64,000 bases of DNA from Euglena gracilis (taxonomy: Eukaryota > Euglenida > Euglenophyceae > Euglenales), in NCBI GenBank assembly GCA_039621445.1, contig CP154955.1, positions 56,514,619-56,578,618 of the forward strand, read 5' to 3'. Of the stretch, positions 23,014 through 35,387 are shown piece after piece. Every line of letters begins with the position of its first letter. Within the stretch, counting starts at the first letter, position 1. The translations under genes and the position numbers were made by a program. Below the pieces are notes generated by a model, which ran no database searches, was not told the DNA's origin, and was given only the letters and a program-made list of their open reading frames with translations.

Positions 23014-25188
23014 GTCGCTGAGCTCTTATCCCTTTATGGGTAAGAGCGAAGCTTACCACTGGGGGAAAACCCCCCCCGAACCCCCCCCCCCTCCCCCCCC
23101 TCGGGGCCACCTCGGGAACCGGCGGATTATCACCATGATCCCGGCCCCGTTCCCGAAATTTTTTTTTTCAGTCGCGAGCGACTGGATTCCTAGTTTCCGA
23201 ATCACCTGGATTTGACCCCCAACTCCCCGCCAGGCCCGAGTTATTCACGCGCGAAGGGGTCCAAACTGGGTAGGATTGGCTATCCCCCCCTCCGGACTCT
23301 GCCATTTCGGCCAAAAAAATGTCAATTTTCAAAATATCTCCAAAATGAAGCAAAATCAAAGGAAATGTCCGGCGACCTAATTTGAAGCCCTTGGAACGCC
23401 CCATCTGCCGGTATTTTGATTTCCCCGCAACTCCCCGCCTGGCCCGAGATACGGCCGTTTTCGGCCCGGATGGCCGTTTTGTACACTTTTTCCACTGTCC
23501 GACTTAGCCGTTTTCAGCCAAAATTCGGCCAAAAATCAATAGTTTCAAAATTTTTCCCAAATGAAGCAAAATCAAAGGAAATGTCCGGAGACCTAAATTG
23601 AAGCCCTTGGAACACTCCATCTACCGGTATTTTGATTTCCCCGCAACTGTTCGCGTAGCCCGAGATACGGCTGTTTTTCAGCCGATTCTGGCCATTTTGT
23701 GCACTTTTTCCACTGGTGGACTTAGCCGTTTTCGGCCAAAAAAAGCGAAAAATATCGAAAATTTTTTTTTTACCCAAAACCATGCTTCTTGGCCTCCCGG
23801 ACCCGGAAAAAGGGTTTTTGAGCCGAAAATGGGCGTTTTTCGACCATCATGGCCATCATGGCCATCATGACCCATCATGACCCATGATGCCCATCATGAC
23901 CCATGATGCCAATCATGGGTCATGATGCCCATCATGACCCATGATGCCCATCATGACCCATGATGCCCATCATGACCCATGATGCCCATCATGACCCATG
24001 ATGGCCATCATGACCCATGATGGCCATCATGACCCATGATGGCCATCACGACCCATGATGGCCATCATGACCCATGATGCCAATCATGGGTCATCATGGC
24101 CATCATGGCCCATGATGCCCATCATGACCCATGATGCCCATCATGACCGAGGATGGCCATCATGACCAATGATGGGCATCATGGGTCAAAAAAGTCGAAA
24201 AAAATCGAAAAAAAATTTTTTGCCCGAAACGATGTTTTTTGGCCTCCCGGACCCGGAAAAACCGTTTTTGAGCCGAAAATGAGCGTTTTTCGACCCGCCA
24301 GCGCCCCGTTTTGGGCCGCCAACCCATTGACTTTGGGTCAAATCCGGGTCAAAAAAGTCGAAAAAAAACGAAAATTTTTTTTTGCCCAAAACGATGTTTT
24401 TTGGCCTCCCGGACCCGGAAAAACTTGTTTTTGAGCCGAAAATGAGCGTTTTTCGACCCGCCGGCGCCCCGTTTTGGACTGCCGACCCATTGACTTTGGG
24501 TCAAAACCGGGTCAAAAAAGTCGAAAAAAACCGAAAAAATTTTTTTGCCCAAAACGATGTTTTTTGGCCTCCCGGACCCGGAAAAACTGTTTTTGAGCCG
24601 AAAATGAGCGTTTTTCGACCCGCCGGCGCCCCGTTTTGGACCGCCGACCCATTGACTTTGGGTCAAACCCGGGTCAAAAAAATCGAAAAAAATCGAAAAA
24701 TTTTTTTTTGCCCGAAACGATGTTTTTTGGCCTCCCGGACCCGGAAAAACTGTTTTTGAGCCGAAAACAAGCGTTTTTCGACCCGCCGGCGCCCCGTTTT
24801 GGGCCGCCGACCCATTGACTTTGGGTCAAAACCGGGTCAAAAAAGTCGAAAAAAATCGAAAATTTTTTTTGCCCGAAACGATGTTTTTTGGCCTCCCGGA
24901 CCCGGAAAAACTGTTTTTGAGCCGAAAACGAGCGTTTTTCGACCCGCCAGCGACCCGTTTTGGGCCGCCGACCCATTGACTTTGGGTCAAACCCGGGTCA
25001 AAAAAGTCGAAAAAAATCGAAAAAATTTTTTTTGCCCGAAACGATGTTTTTGGGCCTCCCGGACCCGGAAAAACTGTTTTTGAGCCGAAAATGAGCGTTT
25101 TTCGACCCACCACCGCCCGCTTTCTAGCACAAAACCCATGGATTTCAGGCAAAAGAGCTCCATGGAGTGGGCCGGTATGTATGGAGGG
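23014..25188 (+). repeat. Megasatellite unit 2 (2,175 bp)
   Basis: Same order as the first unit and nearly identical to it. The 19-bp block is at about 23843-24183 and six 162-bp subrepeats follow. Differences are mostly in homopolymer lengths and a few substitutions, which suggests recent amplification or homogenisation. Confidence 0.95.
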
Positions 25189-27519
25189 GTCGCTGAGCTC
25201 TTATCCCTTTATGGGTAAGAGCGAAGCTTACCACTGGGGGAAAACCCCCCCGGACCCCCCCCCCCCTCCCCCCCTCGGGGCCACCTCGGGAACCGGCGGA
25301 TTATCACCATGATCCCGGCCCCGTTCCCGAAATTTTTTTTTCAGTCGCGAGCGACTGGATTCCTAGTTTCCGAATCACCTGGATTTGACCCCCAACTCCC
25401 CGCCAGGCCCGAGTTATTCACGCGCGAAGGGGTCCAAACTGGGTAGGATTGGCCAACCCCCCCCCCCTTTGGACTCTGCCATTTCGGCCAAAAAAATGTC
25501 AATTTTCAAAATATCTCCAAAATGAAGCAAAATCAAAGGAAATGTCCGGCGACCTAATTTGAAGCCCTTGGAACGCCCCATCTGCCGGTATTTTGATTTC
25601 CCCGCAACTCCCCGCCTGGCCCGAGATACGGCCGTTTTCGGCCCGGATGGCCGTTTTGTACACTTTTTCCACTGTCCGACTTAGCCGTTTTCAGCCAAAA
25701 TTCGGCCAAAAATCAATAGTTTCAAAATTTTTCCAAAATGAAGCAAAATCAAAGGAAATGTCCGGAGACCTAAATTGAAGCCCTTGGAACACTCCATCTA
25801 CCGGTATTTTGATTTCCCCGCAACTGTTCGCGTAGCCCGAGATACGGCTGTTTTTCAGCCGATTCTGGCCATTTTGTGCACTTTTTCCACTGGTGGACTT
25901 AGCCGTTTTCGGCAAAAAAAAGCGAAAAATATCGAAAATTTTTTTTTTACCCAAAACCATGCTTCTTGGCCTCCCGGACCCGGAAAAAGGGTTTTTGAGC
26001 CGAAAATGGGCGTTTTTCGACCATCATGGCCATCATGGCCATCATGACCCATCATGACCCATGATGCCCATCATGACCCATGATGCCAATCATGGGTCAT
26101 GATGCCCATCATGACCCATGATGCCCATCATGACCCATGATGCCCATCATGACCCATGATGCCCATCATGACCCATGATGGCCATCATGACCCATGATGG
26201 CCATCATGACCCATGATGGCCATCATGACCCATGATGGCCATCATGACCCATGATGCCAATCATGGGTCATCATGGCCATCATGGCCCATGATGCCCATC
26301 ATGACCCATGATGCCCATCATGACCGAGGATGGCCATCATGACCAATGATGGGCATCATGGGTCAAAAAAGTCGAAAAAAATCGAAAAAAAATTTTTTGC
26401 CCGAAACGATGTTTTTTGGCCTCCCGGACCCGGAAAAACCGTTTTTGAGCCGAAAATGAGCGTTTTTCGACCCGCCAGCGCCCCGTTTTGGGCCGCCGAC
26501 CCATTGACTTTGGGTCAAAACCGGGTCAAAAAAGTTGGAAAAAATCGAAAAATTTTTTTTTGCCCAAAACGATGTTTTTTGTCCTCCCGGAAAAACTTGT
26601 TTTTGAGCCGAAAATGAGCGTTTTTCGACCCGCCGGCGCCCCGTTTTGGACTGCCGACCCATTGACTTTGGGTCAAAACCGGGTCAAAAAAGTCGAAAAA
26701 AATCGAAAAAATTTTTTTTTGCCCAAAACGATGTTTTTTGGCCTCCCGGACCCGGAAAAACTGTTTTTGAGCCGAAAATGAGCGTTTTTCGACCCGCCGG
26801 CGCCCCGTTTTGGACCGCCGACCCATTGACTTTGGGTCAAAACCGGGTCAAAAAAGTCGAAAAAAATCGAAAAATTTTTTTTTGCCCGAAACGATGTTTT
26901 TTGGCCTCCCGGACCCGGAAAAACTGTTTTTGAGCCGAAAACAAGCGTTTTTCGACCCGCCGGCGCCCCGTTTTGGGCCGCCGACCCATTGACTTTGGGT
27001 CAAAACCGGGTCAAAAAAGTCGAAAAAAATCGAAAATTTTTTTTGCCCGAAACGATGTTTTTTGGCCTCCCGGACCCGGAAAAACTGTTTTTGAGCCGAA
27101 AACGAGCGTTTTTCGACCCGCCAGCGACCCGTTTTGGGCCGCCGACCCATTGACTTTGGGTCAAACCCGGGTCAAAAAAGTCGAAAAAAATCGAAAAAAT
27201 TTTTTTTGCCCGAAACGATGTTTTTTTTTCTTTTTGACCCGGAAAAACTGTTTTTGAGCCGAAAACGAGCGTTTTTCGACCCGCCAGCGCCCCGTTTTGG
27301 GCCGCCGACCCATTGACTTTGGGTCAAACCCGGGTCAAAAAAGTCGAAAAAAATCGATTTTTTTGCCCGAAACGATGTTTTTGGGCCTCCCGGACCCGGA
27401 AAAACTGTTTTTGAGCCGAAAATGAGCGTTTTTCGACCCACCACCGCCCGCTTTCTAGCACAAAACCCATGGATTTCAGGCAAAAGAGCTCCATGGAGTG
27501 GGCCGGTATGTATGGAGGG
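25189..27519 (+). repeat. Megasatellite unit 3 (2,331 bp)
   Basis: As the neighbouring units but with seven 162-bp subrepeats, which explains the extra ~156 bp. One subrepeat near 27220-27240 has lost the GGCCTCCCGG block and has a T-rich patch instead. Confidence 0.95.
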
Positions 27520-30106
27520 GTCGCTGAGCTCTTATCCCTTTATGGGTAAGAGCGAAGCTTACCACTGGGGGAAAACCCCCCCCGAACCCCCCCCCCCTCC
27601 CCCCCCTCGGGGCCACCTCGGGAACCGGCGGATTATCACCATGATCCCGGCCCCGTTCCCGAAATTTTTTTTTTCAGTCGCGAGCGACTGGATTCCTAGT
27701 TTCCGAATCACCTGGATTTGACCCCCAACTCCCCGCCAGGCCCGAGTTATTCACGCGCGAAGGGGTCCAAACTGGGTAGGATTGGCCAACCCCCCCCCCC
27801 CGACTCTGCCATTTCGGCCAAAAAAATGTCAATTTTCAAAATATCTCCAAAATGAAGCAAAATCAAAGGAAATGTCCGGCGACCTAATTTGAAGCCCTTG
27901 GAACGCCCCATCTGCCGGTATTTTGATTTCCCCGCAACTCCCCGCCTGGCCCGAGATACGGCCGTTTTCGGCCCGGATGGCCGTTTTGTACACTTTTTCC
28001 ACTGTCCGACTTAGCCGTTTTCAGCCAAAATTCGGCCAAAAATCAATAGTTTCAAAATTTTTCCAAAATGAAGCAAAATCAAAGGAAATGTCCGGAGACC
28101 TAAATTGAAGCCCTTGGAACACTCCATCTACCGGTATTTTGATTTCCCCGCAACTGTTCGCGTAGCCCGAGATACGGCTGTTTTTCAGCCGATTCTGGCC
28201 ATTTTGTGCACTTTTTCCACTGGTGGACTTAGCCGTTTTCGGCCAAAAAAAGCGAAAAATATCGAAAATTTTTTTTTTACCCAAAACCATGCTTCTTGGC
28301 CTCACGCACCAGGAAAAAAAATTTTTGAGCCGAAAATGGGCGTTTTTCGACCATCATGGCCATCATGGCCATCATGACCCATCATGACCCATGATGCCCA
28401 TCATGACCCATGATGCCAATCATGGGTCATGATGCCCATCATGACCCATGATGCCCATCATGACCCATGATGCCCATCATGACCCATGATGCCCATCATG
28501 ACCCATGATGGCCATCATGACCCATGTGGCCATCATGACCCATGATGGCCATCATGACCCATGATGGCCATCATGACCCATGATGCCCATCATGACCCAT
28601 GATGGCCATCACGACCCATGATGGCCATCACGACCCATGATGGCCATCATGACCCATGATGCCAATCATGGGTCATCATGGCCATCATGGCCCATGATGC
28701 CCATCATGACCCATGATGCCCATCATGACCGAGGATGGCCATCATGACCAATGATGGGCATCATGGGTCAAAAAAGTCGAAAAAAATCGAAAAAAATTTT
28801 TTTGCCCGAAACGATGTTTTTTGGCCTCCCGGACCCGGAAAAACCGTTTTTGAGCCGAAAATGAGCGTTTTTCGACCCGCCAGCGCCCCGTTTTGGACTG
28901 CCGACCCATTGACTTTGGGTCAAAACCGGGTCAAAAAAGTCGAAAAAAACCGAAAAATTTTTTTTTGCCCAAAACGATGTTTTTTGGCCTCCCGGACCCG
29001 GAAAAACTGTTTTTGAGCCGAAAATGAGCGTTTTTCGACCCGCCAGCGCCCCGTTTTGGGCTGCCACCCCATTGACTCCTGGCCAAATTCGGGTCAAAAA
29101 AGTCGAAAAAAACCGAAAAATTTTTTTTGCCCAAAACGATGTTTTTTGGCCTCCCGGACCCGGAAAAACTGTTTTTGAGCCGAAAATGAGCGTTTTTCGA
29201 CCCGCCGGCGCCCCGTTTTGGACTGCCGACCCATTGACTTTGGGTCAAAACCGGGTCAAAAAAGTCGAAAAAAACCGAAAAATTTTTTTTTGCCCAAAAC
29301 GATGTTTTTTGGCCTCCCGGACCCGGAAAAACTGTTTTTGAGCCGAAAATGAGCGTTTTTCGACCCGCCAGCGCCCCGTTTTGGGCCGCCAACCCATTGA
29401 CTTTGGGTCAAACCCGGGTCAAAAAAGTCGAAAAAAATCGAAAAAATTTTTTTTGCCCAAAACGATGTTTTTTTGGCCTCCCGGACCCGGAAAAACTGTT
29501 TTTGAGCCGAAAATGAGCGTTTTTCGACCCGCCGGCGCCCCGTTTTGGACCGCCGACCCATTGACTTTGGGTCAAAACCGGGTCAAAAAAGTCGAAAAAA
29601 ATCGAAAAAAATTTTTTTGCCCGAAACGATGTTTTTTGGCCTCCCGGACCCGGAAAAACTGTTTTTGAGCCGAAAACAAGCGTTTTTCGACCCGCCGGCG
29701 CCCCGTTTTGGGCCGCCGACCCATTGACTTTGGGTCAAAACCGGGTCAAAAAAGTCGAAAAAAATCGAAAATTTTTTTTGCCCGAAACGATGTTTTTTGG
29801 CCTCCCGGACCCGGAAAAACTGTTTTTGAGCCGAAAACGAGCGTTTTTCGACCCGCCAGCGACCCGTTTTGGGCCGCCGACCCATTGACTTTGGGTCAAA
29901 CCCGGGTCAAAAAAGTCGAAAAAAATCGAAAAAAATTTTTTTGCCCGAAACGATGTTTTTGGGCCTCCCGGACCCGGAAAAAAAAAAAAAACTGTTTTTG
30001 AGCCGAAAATGAGCGTTTTTCGACCCACCACCGCCCGCTTTCTAGCACAAAACCCATGGATTTCAGGCAAAAGAGCTCCATGGAGTGGGCCGGTATGTAT
30101 GGAGGG
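27520..30106 (+). repeat. Megasatellite unit 4 (2,587 bp)
   Basis: Has a longer 19-bp repeat block (about 28349-28766) and eight 162-bp subrepeats. The last carries a 13-A run near 29979. It ends where the next unit's GTCGCTGAGCTC would start; instead the sequence passes to a TTAAGAGCTCAGCA box in the opposite orientation and the TAGGGG array. Confidence 0.95.
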
Positions 30107-30160
30107 GTCAATGAAGGGGTGGGTGCGCGCTTATTAAGAGCTCAGCACTATTCAAAACCT

Positions 30161-30474
30161 GGTAGGGGGGGGTAGGGGGTAGGGGGGGGGTAGGGGGGGC
30201 GGGGTAGGGGGGGGGGGGGGTAGGGGGGGGGGGGGGGGGGGGGGAGGGGGGGGTGGGGGTTGGGGGGGGGGGGGGGTAGGGGGGGGGTAGGGGGGGGGTA
30301 AGGGGGGGGGTAGGGGGGGGTAGGGGGTGGGGGGGGGTAGGGGGTAGGGGGGGGGGTAGGGGGGGGGGGTAGGGGGGGGGTAGGGGGGGGTAGGGGGTAG
30401 GGGGGGGAAGGGGGGGGGGGGGTAGGGGGGGGGGGGGGGGTAGGGGGAGGGGGGGGTAGGGGGGGGTAGGGGTC
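30161..30474 (+). repeat. Interstitial telomere-like (TAGGGGGG)n array
   Basis: More than 300 bp of TA followed by 5-17 G, with CTGGTAGGGG at its left edge as at 20775. Very high G-quadruplex potential. The right edge is abrupt at GGTCCCGGGTTCGTGCC. Confidence 0.93.
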
Positions 30475-30644
30475 CCGGGTTCGTGCCATGTCTCGCCAGC
30501 ATTGCCTGGCATCATTAGTGGTGCTTGCTGTCAACTTGACCAACAGCACTAGGGCTAACCACCAGGGAGGGTTGTGGGCCCATTGAACAACGAGCCAGGG
30601 GGGAGAGTGGGTTAGCACAAGAGGAGGGGCAGCAGAGGGCATAC

Positions 30645-30704
30645 GTCCTTCTGGGTGGTGACGTACATGTGGCGGATGGCATACTCCTCGGTGTCCACCA
30701 AAAA
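30645..30704 (-). CDS. Candidate 60-nt exon with paired splice sites
   Basis: On the minus strand an acceptor (GCATATAG) is followed by exactly 20 codons reading FLVDTEEYAIRHMYVTTQKD, then a GTATGC donor. Phase is 0 at both ends. The peptide is well composed, unlike the simple-repeat readings around it. I do not recognise the family. It sits just outside the satellite domain. Confidence 0.42.
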
Positions 30705-30759
30705 CTATATGCAAGGGCTTGCCGAGAACGAGGAGGGATGAACGCTCCGGTGGTAGCAA

Positions 30760-31500
30760 GGCAAAATACCCCTGGCAAAAGAAAATTCAAGAAAGCGCAA
30801 AAAAAACAAACGAAAAACTTGCAAAAATCAAATAACACAAATGCAAACACACACACACACGCACAGTGTGTTTGCCCCCTCCCCCCGACCCAAGCTTGAT
30901 GCCAGGCATCGTTCTTTGTCCTGTGTCCTCCTTGGAAGCCCTGACAACACTGCGTGGGGAATGGCTTGCAGTCCCTTGGCCCGCCTCCCATTGCAGTCAA
31001 GAGAAGTCCTGTTCAGAAAGAGCCAGGTGCAGCGTGCCATGAAAGAGGAAAACGATGTGGGAGGCAGGGGTCAATTACAGAGGCTTGTTTAGAACCCCAG
31101 GGATGGGGGTCGGCACCATACGATCCGACCCGAAGCGTCGCTTTCCACAGGGTTCCTCCCATTTCCGTGCTGGCCGAGACCAAACTGTATCCGTGATTCT
31201 CCGCAATTTTTCGTGATTTTCCGTAAATTTCCGTGAATTTCGTTTTTCAAAAAAAAAAAAGGTCAGAAATCACATTCCATTCTGCACCAGAGCCATGTTT
31301 GGGCGGTTGTGGCAGCAGATTGTCTCTCCATATTATAATTCTGGAGATTGCCTGACAAGGTGGCATGCAAAAAAGAAAACAAAATGCAAAAGCTTGCCAG
31401 TGTTGTTCAAAATGTGGCTGACACATAGCATCCATCTGGCTTGCAATCCGACTGAATGCATGCCACAACGTAGACCCCCCCTTGCACCCACACCAAAAAT
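30760..31500. other. No supported gene
   Basis: A purine-rich minus/plus mixture with a short CA repeat at 30848-30865 and repeated TTCCGTGATTTTCCG units at 31190-31240. Nothing was called. Confidence 0.45.
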
Positions 31501-31504
31501 GCTT

Positions 31505-31775
31505 ATGATCGTTGCCATTTTTGGGTCAAAAAGTCGAAAAAATTCGAAAAAAATTTTGGCCCAAAACCATGTTTTTTGACCTCCCGGACCAGAAAAATGT
31601 ATTTTTCGGCCGAAAATGACCGTTTTTTGATCCCCGGACCCCCGTTTTTGGCCCGAAACCAATGGATTTTGGGTCATTTTCGGGGAAAAAAAGTGGAAAA
31701 AAATCAAAAAAATTTTTTGCCCAAAACGATGTTTTTGGACCTCCAGGACCTGGAAAAAGTGTTTTTGAGCTGAAA
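31505..31775. repeat. Diverged copies of the 162-bp subrepeat
   Basis: One and a half units with AAAACCATGTTTTTTGACCT, CCCGGACC and a GAAAATGACCG block. They are clearly related to the megasatellite subrepeats but heavily substituted. Confidence 0.8.
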
Positions 31776-31782
31776 ACGAGCG

Positions 31783-32040
31783 CCCGCCGGGCCGCCGAGC
31801 CGCCGGGCCGCTGGGCCGCCGGCCGGGCCGGGCCGCCGGGCCGCCGGCCGGGCCGGGCCGCCGGGGCCGCTGGGCCACCGGGCCGCCGGGCCGCCGGCCG
31901 GGCTGGGCCGCCGGTCCGCCGGGCCGCCAGCCGGGCCGGGCCGGGCCGCCGGCCGGGCCGGGCCGCCGGCAGGGCCGGGCCGCCGGGTCGGGCCGGGCCG
32001 CGCCGCGCCGCTGGGCCGCTGGCAGGCCGGGCCGGGCCGG
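31783..32040. repeat. GCCGG-rich array
   Basis: About 260 bp of GGGCCGCCGG-type units. It ends in GGGGTGGTCTCCTAAAGAGC and then TCTACGTCACACCCTGGTG, the same downstream order as at 20340 and 20752. Confidence 0.93.
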
Positions 32041-32424
32041 GGTGGTCTCCTAAAGAGCTCAGCTCTACGTCACACCCTGGTGTTATTTGGGGGGGGGGTG
32101 TTGTTTGGGGGGGGGTCAGTTGGGGGGGGGGGGGGGGTGGTGACTCCCCCGGTTGTACCGACCCCATTGGAAAATTCAGAAGAAATCAATTTATACCGAA
32201 AGACCCCCTCTCTTGCATCCAATGCACACAAGGGCAAAGAATAACAAAGCACAAGGAGGTCACGGTAAATGGAAAAAAAGCATAAGTTCCCCCCAGCGTC
32301 GACTTTTTGGGAAAATATGAACACTTGGACTGTTGTTTATTGAGGGTGGATGAGAAACCGGGGGAGAGGATGAATGCACGTCTCCTCGTCCCTGCCCCCC
32401 CCCACGCAGTTGAGCACCATGGGT

Positions 32425-32495
32425 CGTGCGTGCGTGCGTGCGTGCATGCGTGCGTGCGTGCGTGCGTGGGTGTGCGTGGGTGTGGGTGTGTGTGT
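32425..32495. repeat. (CGTG)n/(GT)n microsatellite
   Basis: About 70 bp of GCGT followed by GT-rich sequence. Confidence 0.9.
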
Positions 32496-32499
32496 TTCC

Positions 32500-33507
32500 T
32501 GTGTCGGGCTTTGAGTCAAATTTGAGCAAAGTGGGGATTTCTTAAGAACCCCCCCTCAGAGGGTGGGCCCAGCCAGCTGGCTGGAAAAAAGGTGCTGGCT
32601 GGAAAAAAGGCGATGGCTGGACCCCCCTGGGTGTTGGGTCTAGGGAGGTGGTTTGATCCCAGATGGCTGGACCCGGATGGAACCAAAAACAACAACAAAA
32701 CAGAACAAAAACAAACAGCCCAAACCCCCCTCAAAGTGGCCAAATTTTTCGGCAAATTTTGGTTTACCCCCCCCTCAAAGTAGCCATTTTCCTTCGGCGC
32801 CGAAAGCCAAGTTTTGACCCCCCCCCCAAAGCGTCCGCCCTCCTAGAGTGGATATCTTGGGGTCCCATCGTGCCTGGAGGGTGGCCACTTTGAGGGGGGT
32901 AGGGGTCACCTCTACCTCCTCTATCCCTCTATGTCACCTCCATGTCAAAATCCTTACGAAAGTTACTCAAAGACGAAAAATTTGTTCCAAACAAAGGCCT
33001 GATTTCAGAAAATTACAGAAATTGGCCATTTTTGTGACATATCTCTGATGACAATGTTTTGAAACCACCCACCTGGGTGATATTTCTCGTTTCAAACCTA
33101 ATTGGATACCCTCACCCCCCTACCTCTGCCTTTATCTCCACCCCTACCTCTGTGCCTCCATCCAGCCTTCTTTTCACTAACGTCACCCAACAAAACGCCC
33201 AGTGGAAATTTGGCCCACGGCCTCTACCTGAACGCCCTTACGATTCACCGATTGACTTGTGAGGGATGGTCTTTTCAAGGTTCATCTTCCATATTCTTGG
33301 GCAATTTCAGGGATAAAGCTCCAAGAAAAAAGCCGGCTTCCAAAAACCATAATCCTTTTCATTTTGTGGAGAAATGAAAAGAAAAGGGTGAACGAACCTG
33401 CCACTCTTTTGGTCCTCGCCACAAGAGGAATCACCTTCTGGGGGAGCACACAGCTGGCCAACGGCGTGCCGGAAGCCAGGTCATTTTGTTTAGCTAACTT
33501 TGGGTAG
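32500..33507. other. No supported gene; possible LINE-1 scrap
   Basis: Contains repeated GCTGGCTGGAAAAAAGG units (32570-32620), CCTTCGGCGCCGAAAG at 32793, and a TACCTCTGCC-type low-complexity stretch. CTTTTGGTCCTCGCCACAAG near 33400 matches the 5' end of LINE-1 at 19 of 20 bases and may be a tiny fragment. Confidence 0.4.
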
Positions 33508-33706
33508 CAAATGCCGAATTTGGTGTGCCAGTTCGGAAATTTGAGAGGCAAATTCCTAATTTTGTGTGCCAATTCCTAATTTTGAGGACCAAATTACTGA
33601 TTTCATGTGTAAATTCCTATTTTTGAGTGGCAAATGCCTAATTTTGGGTGTGAAAATGCTGAATTTTGACTGGTAATCCGTAATTTGCTGTGCCAATGCC
33701 TCATTT
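33508..33706. repeat. Degenerate ~29-bp AATGCCTAATTTT repeat
   Basis: Seven or so imperfect units of GTGGCAAATGCCTAATTTTG. The same family resumes at 35500-35935, so the TTAA element and palindrome between them may have inserted into one array. Confidence 0.7.
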
Positions 33707-33709
33707 TAA

Positions 33710-35387
33710 GGCTGTGTTTATAGCAACATGGCTTTGGTCAAAGTCTGTGTTTCTAAACACAGACTTTGACGTGCCGAAGTCCGTGTTTAGAAACACAGAC
33801 TTTGACCTAAGTCTGTGTTTCTAAACACGGACTCCGACCAGGAAAACTCTGTTCACAGTATTTGGACCCTGAAACATCCCAATGATGCAGAAATAAAGGA
33901 CTTTGGGGGGGGTCAATTTTTGGGCTTTGGCCAAGAGAAAATGGCCACTTTGAGGGGGGGGGACAAATTTGCCAAAACGGCTATTGTGAGGGAGGGGACA
34001 CTTTGGGGGGGGGGTCAATTTTGGGCTTTGGCGCCTTCGGGGCCAAGAGAAAATGGCCCCTTTGAGGGGGGGGTAACAAATTTGCCAAAACGGCCATTGT
34101 GAGGGAGGGGACACTTTGGGGGGGGGGTCAATTTTGGGCTTTGGCGCCTTCGGCGCCAAGAGAAAAATGCCACTTTGAGGGGGGGGGAACAAATTTGCCA
34201 AAACGGCCATTGTGAGGGAGGGGACACTTTGGGGGGGGGGTCAATTTTTGGGCTTTGGCGCCTTCGGCGCCAAGGCCACTTTGAGGGGGGGGGGGGGGAC
34301 AAATTTGCCAAAACGGCCATTGTGGGGGGGGGGACACTTTGGGGGGGGGTCAATTTTTGGGCTTATGCGCCAAGAGAAAATGACCACTTTGAGGGGGGGG
34401 AACAAATTTACCAAAACGGCAGGGAGGGGACACTTTGGGGGGGGGTCAATTTTTGGGCTTCGGCTCATTCGGCGCCAAGAGGAAATGACCACTTTGAGGT
34501 GTTTTTTTCTGTCCTAGTAGCCCAGAGGGTGGCTCCCCAAAAATATCACCTTACAAGGTTAAGGTTAGGTTAGGTAACATCTGCTCATCAACTTTTGGGA
34601 GCTACCAAAGAACTCTTGGATCGTGGGTGCAGCGCCCAGAGCATTCTCATCAACGTTGCAAAGTGAAGCACGCAAAATGGGGTATGCAAAAGGAAAGGAG
34701 AGGATGTAATCTTGTGTCGTCTTTCACATACCATGCCCCCCCCCTTTACTGTTCCCCCCCCCTTACTGTTCCCATTGGGGGGACGGGAACAGTACAGTGT
34801 CATAGCACTTTTTGTAAAGGATTCTTGGAACACAAGGCAAAAAGGGGGATTTTTTTGGTCGGTTTTTGGTGCTTTCCATCCCACCAAAATCCAACCTAAT
34901 GCCAAAATGGATGTTGTGGAGGTGCAATTTTCAAGCATGTAAACCAAAAAAGCTTCATTTTAGCATTTTAGGTGGCCTTTTGGCTCTAACTTGGTTGGTT
35001 GGTTCATGGCCCATGGGAACAGTAAGGGGGGGGGGAGCTCGTCCCCCCCCCCTTACTGTTCCCCCCCCCTTACTGTTCCCATGGACCCAAAAGGGGGCCA
35101 CGGGACGGGAACAGTAAGGGGGGGGGGGGCATGGTATGTTCCCATGTTTAACGGTAATGTTACCACTATTTCGAAAGGATTCTAGTTCGGAAGACCACAG
35201 ACGGTGGCCAAAAACTGCCCGGCGGCCACATATTCTTATTCTGAGGTTTCCGGCCGTCCCGGAGCTGTGCAGCGGATCCTAATTCAGCTTCGCTTTGTCC
35301 CAAAAATCTGTCGTCAGTCTGCCGTCCGTCGTCGAGGTTGAGAAACACAGACTTTGACCAAAGCCATGTTGCTTTATAAACACAGCC
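33710..35387. mobile_element. TTAA-flanked inverted-repeat element (1,678 bp)
   Basis: TTAA occurs at 33706-33709 and 35388-35391. The termini GGCTGTGTTTATA followed by GCAACATGGCTTTGGTCAAA are inverted repeats of about 45 bp (the right copy has two extra A). TTAA duplications are typical of piggyBac and Kolobok transposons. No transposase is encoded; the interior is a tandem cassette array plus GGGAACAGT modules. It is nonautonomous. Confidence 0.78.
33902..34500 (+). repeat. ~97-116-bp tandem cassette inside the TTAA element
   Basis: Six copies of: CTTTGGGGGGGGTCAATTTT, GGGCTTTGGCGCCTTCGGCG, CCAAGAGAAAATGGCCACTT, then a G-run, AACAAATTTGCCAAAACGGC and a GAGGGAGGGGACA tail. Most copies contain the GGCGCCTTCGGCGCC hairpin. 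Confidence 0.85.

Noticed and set aside
20834-30106. Recurring frames of 60-150 codons at the same place in every megasatellite unit, on both strands.
   Set aside because: Subrepeats of 162-163 bp keep several frames open; no start context, splice site or known domain was seen.
30108-30759. Pro-rich frames up to 203 codons.
   Set aside because: Translations of the TAGGGGGG array.
31526-32285. Frames of ~210 codons rich in Gly/Arg/Ala/Pro.
   Set aside because: GCCGG-rich simple array.
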